A stretch of 64,000 bases of DNA from Globisporangium splendens (taxonomy: Eukaryota; Oomycota; Peronosporomycetes; Pythiales; Pythiaceae). The notes beneath the pieces were generated by a model. The model did not search any database. It had not been told where the DNA came from and saw only the letters and a program-made list of their open reading frames with translations. This document shows positions 1-9,030 of the stretch, one piece after another. Position 1 is the stretch's first letter. Each line of letters starts with the position of its first letter. The stretch covers positions 1 through 64,000 of the forward strand of contig VFIW01000152.1 in assembly GCA_006386115.1 (NCBI GenBank), written 5' to 3'. Made by a program: the position numbers and the translations under genes.

Positions 1-200
1 CTTCTCACCCTCCTAACCGCCACAGATGTAACAGTGATAGTTCAAATAAAAAGGTAAATCATTTATGTTTGTGGTTGCTGCAAGCGCTTTCCACAGGATG
101 GATGCATTACAAGAAGGTAATAATAGTCGAGTCATTGATGCCATCAGTCCTAGCCGCAATCTTTCCCGTTGTGCATGCACACTCTTTGTCCTGCGCGGTC

Positions 201-216
201 GGTCATTCTCGAAAAT
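201..216 (+). promoter_or_regulatory. Oomycete-type initiator, weak match
   Basis: The 16 bases GGTCATTCTCGAAAAT match about 12 of 16 positions of the oomycete core-promoter consensus GCTCATTYYNCAWTTT. They lie 35 bases before the ATG at 251. This spacing supports that ATG over upstream in-frame codons, which would fall before the predicted transcription start. Confidence 0.45.
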
Positions 217-250
217 CCCCATTCTCCCCCATTACTACGATCCCATCACT

Positions 251-1468
251 ATGAGCGCTCTGCAGGGCCGCGTGTTCGACCGCTACCGCCAGTTCCAGAA
301 GCTGTCGCCGGAGGTGCAGACGCAGACGGCGGCGCTCTCGGAGGCGCTGGCGGCGGCCAACGACGTCTTCGGCAAGGAGTCGGTGGCGCTGCTCAAGTCG
401 GTCGTCGGCGTCAAGACGGACAAGCTGCTGGACGCCATCGCCAAGCACGCGAGCGTGGAGAAGGACGCGGCGCACGAGCTCGCGGACGCGCTCGTGCTCA
501 GCGGCTTTTTGGCCGTGGCTCACGAGAAGCACGACGAGTTCGCGACCAAGCTCGACAAGTTCGCCACGGACGCCAAGACCGTGTTCGTGCCTACGGATGC
601 GAAACTGGGCGGCCGCGGCGACAATGTGTCTGTGTGGAGCGTGCGCGACGGCGCCATCCAGGCCGGTCCGCTCAAGCGCCCTGGTAAGTCGTTCTTCGGT
701 CCCAAGGACGTGTACGCGGTCGCCAACGAGAAGAGCAAGACGCTCTTCCTGTTTGACAACGACTACGCTGAGCAAGTGAACGAGAAGGTGGACTTGAACG
801 ACGCGTCCGTGCAGTTCGACGACTCGATTGAGAACGGCGTCAAGGTGAACAACGCCGTCGCGTCGGTCATCGTCGGCGTCACGACCAAGGAGAAGCAGAA
901 CGAATGGCTCAATTCGATCATCAACGCTGGTGCCACGTACCGCGAGGCGTTCAACGTAGACACGGAAGCCGTCAAGTCGATCTACGAGCTCAAGGACTAC
1001 GACATGCAGGGCAACGAGGTGTCCATGGAGAAGTACAAGGGAAAGGTGCTGCTGGTCGTCAACGTCTCGAGTTTGTGTGGTTTGACGCCGACGAACTACC
1101 CGCAGTTGGCCGAATTGGACAAGAAGTACCGCGATCAGGGTCTCGAGATCTTGGCGTTCCCGTGCAACCAGTTTGCGAGCCAGGAGCCTGGCACCCACGA
1201 GGAGATCATGGAGTTCGTCAAGAAGTACAACTGCGAGTTCCCGTTTTTCGAGAAACACGACGTCAACGGTGCCGATGCGCGTCCCGTGTTCACGTACCTG
1301 AAGGCGAAATTGCCCGGTTCGTTCGGCAACTTCGTGAAGTGGAACTTCACCAAGTTCCTCGTGGACCGCAATGGGCAACCGTACAAGCGGTTTGCCCCCA
1401 AAGATCTGCCGTTTTCGTTTGAAGACGACATCAAGGCGCTCTTGGAGCAGAAGCCATCGTCCCTGTAA
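251..1468 (+). CDS. DEP/PH-like glutathione peroxidase fusion, three-Cys form (copy A)
   Basis: The 405-residue protein is the shortest full paralogue of the cluster. Residues about 1-115 form a DEP-like region without the long insert seen in its neighbours. Residues about 125-235 look PH-like. Residues about 245-400 are a complete GPx domain. The GPx signature residues are all present: peroxidatic Cys276 in NVSSLCGLT, Gln307 in FPCNQF, and Trp364-Asn365 in KWNFTKF. Cys305 and the loop Cys328 match the extra cysteines of plant-type, thioredoxin-dependent GPx, so this is the copy most likely to be an active peroxidase. Catalysis would reduce hydrogen peroxide or lipid peroxides. No signal peptide is seen from this start, so a cytosolic location is inferred. 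The open frame extends upstream to 65, but homology and the initiator at 201 favour 251. Confidence 0.88.
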   Translation: MSALQGRVFDRYRQFQKLSPEVQTQTAALSEALAAANDVFGKESVALLKSVVGVKTDKLLDAIAKHASVEKDAAHELADALVLSGFLAVAHEKHDEFATKLDKFATDAKTVFVPTDAKLGGRGDNVSVWSVRDGAIQAGPLKRPGKSFFGPKDVYAVANEKSKTLFLFDNDYAEQVNEKVDLNDASVQFDDSIENGVKVNNAVASVIVGVTTKEKQNEWLNSIINAGATYREAFNVDTEAVKSIYELKDYDMQGNEVSMEKYKGKVLLVVNVSSLCGLTPTNYPQLAELDKKYRDQGLEILAFPCNQFASQEPGTHEEIMEFVKKYNCEFPFFEKHDVNGADARPVFTYLKAKLPGSFGNFVKWNFTKFLVDRNGQPYKRFAPKDLPFSFEDDIKALLEQKPSSL

Positions 1469-2105
1469 GCGAGAAGGCGTCTACCTACACGGCGTTAGCT
1501 GTGGCGATTGCGTTTATCTAGTGCGATGCATAGCGTTGCATTGCGCATGCTCATGTTGTTTTCTTCCACTTTCCCTTTTTTTTTTTTTTATATATATAAG
1601 CAAAGCCACACACATTCGCATCAGTTGTCATTTCTGAGCATATTGCGCTAGCCTTATGAAACCGCACGCATACAAACTCGTTCGCATACTCACATAGCGA
1701 GCAACTGCGCCGCTGGATTGTACGCGCACATGCAGATGCGCATGCAGCATCTTTTCTCATATGGGTGTGTGATCCTCGCTGTTGCGCGCATCCGATTGGC
1801 TCGGCGCGAATCTTTCCTTTTGTGCCAAAATGTGATTCGAAGCGCATCTGCCACTGCTCAGTGATTACGCGGACCTCTATAAACAAGCATCCTCTACATT
1901 TACAAGGGAGGCTTGCAGCAAAATGGATTCTAACACTGCTTCTTCAACCATCTGAAACACAATAGCCTGCATAAAACGATTGATGCAGACAAAATTTCGG
2001 CACTGACTGGACACTTCAACCCATTTGCTCACGCACACACAAAGGCAACCCCACACTCTCCAATTTGCTGCCTTCCGCTCTTTAACACCAGCTCAAGCAC
2101 AGAAG
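1469..2105. other. Intergenic, AT-rich, with poly-T/TATA run
   Basis: No gene is supported. A 14-base T run at about 1576-1589 runs directly into an alternating AT stretch at 1590-1598. The rest is presumably the 3' end of copy A and the promoter of the next gene. Confidence 0.5.
2012..2027 (+). promoter_or_regulatory. Initiator-like CACTTCAAC element
   Basis: CACTTCAACCCATTTG lies 79 bases before the ATG at 2106. It resembles the oomycete initiator loosely. The CACTTCAAC core recurs before copy F and in several non-genic places in the window. Confidence 0.35.
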
Positions 2106-3389
2106 ATGGCGCTTCATGGCCGCGCGCACGCGCGTCTCCAGCGTTTCGCTGCTCTCTCCGCAGACCTGCAGACCGACACGCACGCGTTCCAGGTGACACT
2201 CGTGGCGGACAAGGACAGCGCGTTCGAGGTCCAGAGTGCATCGCTCTTGACGAGTGTGCGCGCCATCGACGGCAAAGACCTCACGACGCTCATCGTCAAG
2301 TGGCTGCTGGAGCGCGAGACGCCCGAGCACGCGACGCTTTCGTCGACCGACGTGCCCGTGCGTGCTCACCAGATCGCCGACGCGCTCGTGCTCTCGGGCT
2401 TTTTGACACCGTACAAGGACGATTTGGACCATTTTGACGCGGCTGATCCCGAGACCTTCGTTAAAGACGGCGAATTGCTGATCCCGATCGCGAAAGAGGT
2501 TGTTGGTGATGATGCCAAGACGACATCCGTGTGGGCTGCGCTTGACGGCGCCATCTACGCCAAGCACTTTAAGCACAAGGCGGGATTGCTGGCGCAATTC
2601 ACGGACGGTGAGGACGTGTACGTCGTGCTGAACAGCAAGACGAAGAAAGTGTACCTCTTCGAATCGGATCTTGCGCGCGAATCCATCAAAGAAGTGGACG
2701 GCGAAGCCCTGAAGGTGCAGTTTGACCATGCATTCTTTGAGTTTGGCGTACTCGTGTCGTCGCTCACGGGGGATGACAAGCACGTCGCTCCAGAGCTGTT
2801 TAATGCTAGCACGAAGCACTTGCAGGAGGAATTCGTGAATGTGCTTCTGAATGTTGGCGTGCAGTACCACGAGGCATTCAATGTCGACGTTGAACATGTC
2901 AAGTCGATTTACGAGTTGAAGGACACGGACATTTCTGGCAACGAGATCACGTTTGACAAGTACAAGGGCAAGGTGCTGTTGGTTGTGAACGTGTCGAGCA
3001 ACTGTGGCTTGACGCCAACGAACTACCCAGAGCTCACGGCTTTGGACGAAAAGTACCGTGAACAAGGTCTCGTGATCTTGGCGTTTCCGAGCAACCAGTT
3101 TGGAAGTCAGGAACCTGGCACGAACGAAGAGATTGTGGAGTTTGTCAAGCAGTACAATGCGCAGTACCAGTTCTTCGAGAAGGCTGACGTGAACGGTGCG
3201 CATGCGCGTCCAGTGTTTGCGTACCTCAAGGCGAAGTTGCCAGGCACGTTTGGTAGCTTCGTGAAATGGAACTTCACCAAGTTCTTGGTCGACCGCAACG
3301 GTGTTCCATACAAACGATTCGCACCACTGGAGAAGCCATTCTCGTTTGAAGACGAGATTCAGCGATTGTTGAGTGCTCCAGCACCATAG
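2106..3389 (+). CDS. DEP/PH-like glutathione peroxidase fusion, one-Cys form (copy B)
   Basis: The 427-residue protein begins MALHGRAHARLQRF, aligned with the starts of its paralogues. The DEP-like region is residues about 1-130, with only a short join between its two halves. The PH-like region is about 140-265 and the GPx domain about 275-425. Peroxidatic Cys300, Gln331 and Trp388 are kept. The FPCNQF cysteine has become Ser (FPSNQF), and the third, resolving-type cysteine is absent (YNAQYQFF). If it is active it must work as a one-Cys enzyme or use another reductant. Bases from about 2909 to 3250 are almost identical to copy F, far closer than the N-terminal halves are, which points to gene conversion. 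Upstream in-frame codons to 2025 are not conserved in the family. Confidence 0.87.
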   Translation: MALHGRAHARLQRFAALSADLQTDTHAFQVTLVADKDSAFEVQSASLLTSVRAIDGKDLTTLIVKWLLERETPEHATLSSTDVPVRAHQIADALVLSGFLTPYKDDLDHFDAADPETFVKDGELLIPIAKEVVGDDAKTTSVWAALDGAIYAKHFKHKAGLLAQFTDGEDVYVVLNSKTKKVYLFESDLARESIKEVDGEALKVQFDHAFFEFGVLVSSLTGDDKHVAPELFNASTKHLQEEFVNVLLNVGVQYHEAFNVDVEHVKSIYELKDTDISGNEITFDKYKGKVLLVVNVSSNCGLTPTNYPELTALDEKYREQGLVILAFPSNQFGSQEPGTNEEIVEFVKQYNAQYQFFEKADVNGAHARPVFAYLKAKLPGTFGSFVKWNFTKFLVDRNGVPYKRFAPLEKPFSFEDEIQRLLSAPAP

Positions 3390-3575
3390 GTATGCAAAAT
3401 GTAATGCGAGTATCTCTGCCGGGAAGTGACTTAATTCGAACTTTTCAATGCAAGTACGCATTTTTGATCATGATTGACAAGATAAACAATGCATATGCAA
3501 TCCATTATGTATGATCACACAGGAAGACAATCGCACTGCGAGATGCTTTGATTGGAGCACTAACAGCTCCCAATA

Positions 3576-4853
3576 TTACGGAGCTCCTGCGTTCACAGGT
3601 TTGTATGCCTCTCTCGTGTGCGTTGGGGAGACTTTTCCACGACGAGTGTTCGCCGCGCTGTGTGCTTCGAGCTCACTCGAGTCCACCGGCGGCGGAGGTC
3701 CTGTCTTCGTCGCGCTGTTCATCGCGGACGCCGCGTGTCTAGCGAGCGGCGCTTCGAAAGGATCTGCGTTCGGGTCCACGTCGTTTTGCGGTGTGTTCTT
3801 GTTCTGATCCATTTGAGACCCAAGCGTGTGCTGCGCGATCGGAGTCTCCGAAGCTCCAGACTCGTCGTCGGTATTTCTTGTTCCAGTCGATGAGTCCTCT
3901 GGTCGTTGTGCTGTCGCTGTATTTGGGTCGGCGTTCGCTCGTCTGAAGCTCTGCGGGTCGCGGTATCTGCCACCGATGCTGACCCACGCTTTCACAAACT
4001 CTTCTTGCGCGAACTTTGAGCCCATGTCAAGGAGCTCTAGCTTGACGGTGTCCTCGTCACCCGACATCATCGCGATACGCACGCCGAAGTCGAAGGTGTC
4101 GTGAGTAAACGTCACACCCAAGTTTGTCGCGTCCAATTCAGCGATCACCTCGTGTGCCAGATCCGATTCAAACAGGCACGCGCGTTGCGTCTTCTCATTG
4201 AGGACAACATACACGTCTTTACTCGAAGACGAGATCTTTGAGAGCAGCCCCGCTTTGCGCTTGAGGAACCTGGCGTAGATCGCGCCGTCGATCACACTCC
4301 ATACAGATGTTGTGTGAAGCTCCTCGATTTCCCTGGCGATGGGGACAAGCAAGTCGTTGTCTTGGACATACCGATCTGGCGGCGGTGCGTTCAAGTGCTT
4401 GACATCGTCTTCGTAAGGAGTCAAAAATCCGGAATGGACGAGTGCTTCGGCGATTTGATGTGCGCGTTCCCGGAGCTCGTGGGGTACTGGCACAAGATCC
4501 TCGCCGAGTGGAACCCCTGGTAGCGCTGCACGCGGTTCCGGCGGCATCCCGACTCCTTTGAGCGATCGCGTGTGTTTGTTGAACGCCTTCGAAGCGGGAA
4601 CCTTGGGTCGGAAGTCGGAAGCGACCTCTTCAAGTTGCCGCTCTTCGAGCCATTTGATGATGGCCGCCATCAAGGCACTGCCCTTGACGCTGTAGACCGA
4701 CTTGACGAGCTTGGTCTTGTGCGTCTCAAACACGTGCGCTTTGTTCTGCACGAGATACTCTTGGAACCCCTTGGTATCGTCTTGAAGATCCGACGGGAAC
4801 GACGCAAAATTCGTCAGCCGCGTGAACACACGACCTTCCAAAGTGAAGCCCAT
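3576..4853 (-). CDS. DEP/PH-like paralogue lacking the GPx domain (copy C)
   Basis: This 425-residue paralogue is inverted relative to the rest of the array. It starts MGFTLEGRVFTRLTNF at 4853, matching family starts. It has the first DEP half, then an insert of about 60 residues, the second DEP half (RAHQIAEALVHSGFLTPYEDD), and a full PH-like region ending in the conserved helix EEFVKAWVSIGGRYRD. Exactly where the others begin GPx it changes to a tail of roughly 130 residues rich in Asn, Asp, Thr, Pro and Ala. No GPx residues remain, so it cannot be a peroxidase. It may act as a scaffold or membrane-binding partner of the others; that is inference. The frame is open upstream to 5162, but that part has no family match. 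Confidence 0.82.
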   Translation of the reverse strand: MGFTLEGRVFTRLTNFASFPSDLQDDTKGFQEYLVQNKAHVFETHKTKLVKSVYSVKGSALMAAIIKWLEERQLEEVASDFRPKVPASKAFNKHTRSLKGVGMPPEPRAALPGVPLGEDLVPVPHELRERAHQIAEALVHSGFLTPYEDDVKHLNAPPPDRYVQDNDLLVPIAREIEELHTTSVWSVIDGAIYARFLKRKAGLLSKISSSSKDVYVVLNEKTQRACLFESDLAHEVIAELDATNLGVTFTHDTFDFGVRIAMMSGDEDTVKLELLDMGSKFAQEEFVKAWVSIGGRYRDPQSFRRANADPNTATAQRPEDSSTGTRNTDDESGASETPIAQHTLGSQMDQNKNTPQNDVDPNADPFEAPLARHAASAMNSATKTGPPPPVDSSELEAHSAANTRRGKVSPTHTREAYKPVNAGAP

Positions 4854-5871
4854 TGCTTTGTATCTAGCGGTGGTGATGGTGTGCAAGAGAGAAAAGCAAG
4901 TGCACTTGAAGCGTGCGGTGCAATTTGTCAAATGTTGTCCTGCACTTCTTTGGGGGCTGTGCGAGAAAGACGAAGAAGCTTCCAGAGAAAGCCACAATGC
5001 CACGTGCCAACTGGATGTCTCAATGTGAGCCGACATTTCCAGCCAAACACCCATCACATGGTGGCTTCCAACGCACTGACGGTCGCGACGAACATCAAAT
5101 TTCCACGAAGGGGAAGTCACGGTTAATGGAGAAGCAACGCTAGGTTGGAGCTCCTGTTCCATATTATTGAGGCGAACCCAACGTGGATGCCTGAATCCGA
5201 TACGAAGAATCGATCACAAGAGCGCAGCGTCACAGAGACAACACAAGGGGCGGAGTCACAGAGACAACACATTCACGCCACTGTGGTGGCTGATATGACG
5301 ACTTTCGACGGTTGAAGACATCGAAGAAACACGCGTTTTCTCACACTCTCGCGGTCAAACTTGAACTCGCTTGAACGGCATTGAGCAACATCACCCATGA
5401 ACGATTGGCATCCATCTGGTACAAAACATGTCATCTGAGAAGATACGCCCTTTTGGGTTACATTTGGGGCTGGGTCCTCGGATAACCCCTTGTTTTCGTG
5501 CCACTTCAACATGCATGATGGCTGCCAATGCTGCAGCATGACGCAGCCAGTGGCTTGCACCAAAGCATGTCTCTTTTCAGTTTAGTCGACTAAATGAAAT
5601 GTACCCAACGGTATTTGTCAGCACTGCATTGTCCCGTTGCGTTGCTCTTGTGTCTGTCTCACCTAAACAACTCGGCAACGTCATGTGGACTTTTCCAATG
5701 AGGGCGCCTGAAATACATCATGTTGTCGATAGTAAGCGCTGAAAGTGCATACATGGAAGCAACCTGCCTCTCTCCCCTCTTTTCCCCGTTAGCCTACCGC
5801 TCATTCTGCAATTTGCATTGCCATTGAAACACCATCCCAACAACAACATAATCAAGTGACAACCACCAAGA
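4854..5871. other. Divergent intergenic region between copies C and D
   Basis: About 1 kb separates the divergent starts at 4853 and 5872. No gene is supported. It contains a CACTTCAACATGCA element at 5502-5515 and the strong initiator at 5799-5814. Reading frames here have no family match. Confidence 0.5.
5799..5814 (+). promoter_or_regulatory. Oomycete core promoter, exact consensus match
   Basis: GCTCATTCTGCAATTT matches all 16 positions of GCTCATTYYNCAWTTT. A pyrimidine-rich stretch precedes it. It lies 58 bases before the ATG at 5872 and so fixes that start. Confidence 0.85.
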
Positions 5872-7575
5872 ATGACGACATTGCCAGTCGAAGGCCGCGT
5901 GTTCTCCCGCATGATGCGGTTTGCATCGCTCCCCCAGGATCTCCAGCAAGACACCAAGGCCGTGCAGGCGCTGCTCGTGCAGCACAAGGCCAATGTGTTT
6001 GGTACGCACCACACGATGCTTGTGCAGTCTGTGTACAGCGTCAAGGGCAAGGCGTTGATCGAGTCCATTGTGAAATGGCTCGAGGACCGTCACACTGAAG
6101 CTCAGGTAGCTCAATCGAGCCAAAACCCCAATGCCACGGAGGCGACGCCGACAACCAGCATGGGTCCTCAAGCGACCACACAGCACGGACCTGAGGCTAC
6201 GGGTCACCACCGCACTCCGATCGGCCATCAGGACACCATGTCGCCTGGCGGTCTAAGTCGTGGTGTCCCGGGACCCTACCAACCGAATTTCCTTGCTCGC
6301 GCACGCCAGATCGCCGACGCGTTGGTGCTCTCAGGTTTCTTGACGCCTCATGACGACGACATCAAGCATACGAACGCACCACCGCCAGACCACTACGTCG
6401 ACGACAATGACCTGCTTGTGCCAGTCGCCAAGGAGATCACTCGCCTCCGGACCACGTCGGTGTGGAGCGTGCTCGACGGCGTGATCTACGCCAAGTTCCT
6501 CAAGCTTAAGGCTGGACTTCTCGGGTCAATATCACCCGGTAGGGAAGTGTACGTTGTGCTCAATGAGAAGACGCAGCGTGCGTACTTGTTCGAGTCCGAC
6601 TTGGCGCGCGAGTCGATCGCCGAGATTGGCGCTAAGTCTGTCAGCGTCGAATTCGACGACAACTCGTTCGAATTTGGTGTGCGCGTGGCGTCAACCTCGG
6701 GAGATGACGTACGCTTGAAGCCTGAGGAGTTCAATTGTGGCACGAAGCACCTCCAAGAAGAGTTCATCAACGCGTGGCTCAACATCGGCGCCTTGTACCG
6801 CGAAGTGTACCATGGCGAAATGGAGCATGCGCACTCGATTTACCAATTCATGGACCTCGATATCCGCGGAAACCCGGTCTCATTTGACAAATACCGCGGC
6901 AAGGTGCTACTCGTCGTGAATGTTGCTAGCGGGTGCAAGTTGGCGTCCCACAACTTCCCAGCTCTGACCGTTTTGCACGAAAAGTATCGCGACCAAGGGT
7001 TCGAAGTCTTGGCGTTCCCGTGCAACCAGTTTGGAAGTGAAGAACCCCGCAACCATGAGGAGATCATCCAATACGTCTCGCAATTCAACGCGAACTACCA
7101 GCTCTTTGAGAAGGCGGACGTGAACGGGTCACACGCCAGACCCGTGTTCACGTTCCTCAAGGCGAAGCTGCCGGGGACGTTTGGCAGCTTTGTCAAGTGG
7201 AATTTCACCAAGTTCCTCATCGATCGCAATGGCGTGCCGTACAAGCGCTACTCGCCAAAGGACTCGCCACTTGATCTCGAACGCGACATCCAGGAGCTGT
7301 TGAATGCGCGTGGCAATTCGCAGGCTCAGCAACAAGGTTTCGCCCAGGTAGACCAGACGGGTGCACATACACCAACGAACCTGAACCGCGGCGAAGATCA
7401 ACAACGATTCACTCAACAGTCTGGCTTCGATAAGAGCCAACACACCGGCACGCATGCGCCAGTCTACTCGAACCAGTTCGAAGGACAGCAAGGTTTGCCA
7501 CAGCAAGCGGGCTATGGCATGGGGCAGCAGGCGGGGTACGCGAACCAGACTGGAGGTCAGCAAGAGCTGAACTAA
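5872..7575 (+). CDS. DEP/PH-like glutathione peroxidase fusion with repeat tail (copy D)
   Basis: The 567-residue protein has DEP half 1 (about 1-75), a Pro/Thr/Gln/His-rich insert (about 76-140), DEP half 2 (about 141-180), a PH-like region (about 195-310) and GPx (about 320-480). Peroxidatic Cys355 is kept, but its surroundings are changed: VASGCKLAS in place of the usual VSSNCGLTP. Gln386, Trp443 and the FPCNQF cysteine Cys384 are present; the third loop cysteine is not. From about residue 480 a Gln/Gly/Thr/His-rich tail begins, with motifs such as QFEGQQG and THAP. The frame ends at TAA 7573-7575, yet the same repeat pattern continues in frame beyond it to 7785, so the stop looks secondary. 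The start at 5872 is fixed by the exact initiator upstream. Confidence 0.88.
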   Translation: MTTLPVEGRVFSRMMRFASLPQDLQQDTKAVQALLVQHKANVFGTHHTMLVQSVYSVKGKALIESIVKWLEDRHTEAQVAQSSQNPNATEATPTTSMGPQATTQHGPEATGHHRTPIGHQDTMSPGGLSRGVPGPYQPNFLARARQIADALVLSGFLTPHDDDIKHTNAPPPDHYVDDNDLLVPVAKEITRLRTTSVWSVLDGVIYAKFLKLKAGLLGSISPGREVYVVLNEKTQRAYLFESDLARESIAEIGAKSVSVEFDDNSFEFGVRVASTSGDDVRLKPEEFNCGTKHLQEEFINAWLNIGALYREVYHGEMEHAHSIYQFMDLDIRGNPVSFDKYRGKVLLVVNVASGCKLASHNFPALTVLHEKYRDQGFEVLAFPCNQFGSEEPRNHEEIIQYVSQFNANYQLFEKADVNGSHARPVFTFLKAKLPGTFGSFVKWNFTKFLIDRNGVPYKRYSPKDSPLDLERDIQELLNARGNSQAQQQGFAQVDQTGAHTPTNLNRGEDQQRFTQQSGFDKSQHTGTHAPVYSNQFEGQQGLPQQAGYGMGQQAGYANQTGGQQELN

Positions 7576-7785
7576 CAGTCGGACTATGCTGGCACGCAAG
7601 TGCAGCCACAAGTGAACCGGCTCAAGCGAGGACAAGGCACGTTGCAGTCCAACATTCAAGCGCCGTACGGCAGCCAGTTTGAAGGTCAACAAGGTATGCC
7701 GCAGCAGACAGGCTTCTCCAAGGAGGGATACTCGGGCACCCATGCACCGCACCAGGCGTACGCTGATGAGCCGCACGCGCCTTAA
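7576..7785 (+). pseudogene. In-frame continuation of copy D repeat tail beyond a stop
   Basis: The 69 codons following the TAA at 7573-7575 stay open in the same frame to a TAA at 7783-7785. They carry the same repeat words as the tail before the stop and as copy E: SQFEGQQGMPQQTGF, then GTHAP. The simplest reading is that a Gln codon (CAA) became TAA in a Gln-rich repeat. Other options are stop readthrough, an allelic difference, or a base-calling error. Confidence 0.7.
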
Positions 7786-8111
7786 GATGTCAGCGACGCC
7801 ACGCGTCTATCCAGGTAAGTGTACGCTTCATTCTCCACCTCTTCGTACTCTTGATATGATTTGCATTCCCGGTTAGTCCGAAGTCCTAGTTTATGCATCA
7901 TCAGTTGCACGATCCCCAACTGCATCAAATTTGGTGAAAACAAGAATACAAATCTTGATCTTTGCAGACATGCGAGTGTTTGACTAGGCTGTCTGCGGTG
8001 CATAGGCATGTCTACGCACTGTAAATGCACTGTGCTGGTGCAGTTGGAAACACCTTTTTATCGTGACGTCTAAATTCCTGACGAGTTGTGTTTTCCGAAA
8101 TGGGCGATTGT

Positions 8112-8160
8112 GATTGGTCGAGAGCGTATCTTTCACTTCAACTTGCACAATCACTCTCGA
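8112..8160 (+). repeat. Promoter-like cassette, first copy
   Basis: GATTGGTCGAGAGCGTATC, then CACTTCAACTTGCAC, then TCACTCTCG. The same three blocks in the same order recur at 11807-11862. The two copies flank copy E. The cassette may be the remains of a duplicated family promoter. Confidence 0.55.
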
Positions 8161-8221
8161 AAACTCCTCCGAGCATTACACAACAAAACACTTCTACAAA
8201 ATACTGCAGGGTTTCTCAGGA

Positions 8222-8416
8222 ATGGCTGCATTCTCCACACAGAATGCGGAGAACGACGTACTCGAGGCTGCCGTAAACCAGAATGTCGAACCCTCGATAA
8301 CCATCAAGAGTTTATGCACGTGCGCCTTCACACAGGCTCAGAAAGCACCAAACCACTCATCGAGAAACGATGATCACTTCGTCGAGGCTATCAGTTTGCG
8401 ACAATTCTTCAAATGA
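8222..8416 (+). CDS. Possible small protein, 64 residues
   Basis: A short frame begins MAAFSTQNAENDVLEAAV about 60-75 bases after the CACTTCAAC cassette, roughly the initiator-to-ATG distance of the neighbouring genes. No domain, signal peptide or membrane segment is seen, and I do not recognise it. It could be chance. Confidence 0.22.
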   Translation: MAAFSTQNAENDVLEAAVNQNVEPSITIKSLCTCAFTQAQKAPNHSSRNDDHFVEAISLRQFFK

Positions 8417-8949
8417 AAGGAAGACACCGTGAACATTTTCTCGTTTCGCTGGTGATGGCTGCCACAACGGATCCTGGCAGTTAGAAGAAGTCAAAATGTC
8501 ACTTGCAAGGGGTGAAAGAAGCAAAAGAACACGCACTTTGCTGCAACGGCGTCTTCGCGTTTGAAGAGAGTACTTTTTTAACGGCCCTGGGTGGTAAGCG
8601 AGTGGCTGCAAAGTCAATACAAAACATGCAGCCTCAATGCGCTCAGTCAATATTGAAGTGGTGCATTCGCAGACGTATGTCGCTTCAAGCGGCACACTGA
8701 GCGTCTGTTGCCCGTTTTTCTTTGATGGCTGCCATCTTCGCGAACCCATTTTGATGTGTTGAAACACCGGCGCGTAAGGAGCACGACAGCTGCATGCAGC
8801 AGTGCTTTAAACTTGTCTCTCTCTCGTTTTATCAACGCAACCCAACGGTCAGGAAGCCAAAGTGCATGGCCGCGTTCCTTGACCGAGTCGTCTGCGCAAT
8901 AACGTCGCTTGCTTGCCTCCGTTCGCGCTTGTCCCCACTCTCACTGCCT

Positions 8950-8965
8950 GCTCAGTTTGAAATTT
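8950..8965 (+). promoter_or_regulatory. Oomycete core promoter, good match
   Basis: GCTCAGTTTGAAATTT matches 14 of 16 consensus positions and lies 66 bases before the ATG at 9031. It supports that ATG over the open frame upstream. Confidence 0.65.
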
Positions 8966-9030
8966 ACGTTGTCATCGACAACCCCAACCAAGTGTCCTCA
9001 ACGAGATCGTTCGACCAATCGAATCAAATC

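Larger units (their letters stand above)
7786..9030. other. Intergenic between copies D and E
   Basis: No family gene is present. It holds a promoter-like cassette at 8112-8160, a possible small frame at 8222-8416 and an initiator at 8950-8965. A word GATGGCTGCCA recurs at about 8454 and 8724, and near 5518. Confidence 0.45.

Noticed and set aside
203..1378. Long minus-strand open frame of 391 codons opposite copy A
   Set aside because: It is Arg/Leu/Val/His-rich, mirrors the GC-rich codons of the plus-strand GPx fusion, and has no family features. Similar shadows lie opposite 2106-3389 and 12838-14481.
8794..9030. Upstream in-frame extension of copy E, which might look like a signal peptide
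   Set aside because: The good initiator match at 8950-8965 lies inside it, and all paralogues start at the equivalent of 9031.
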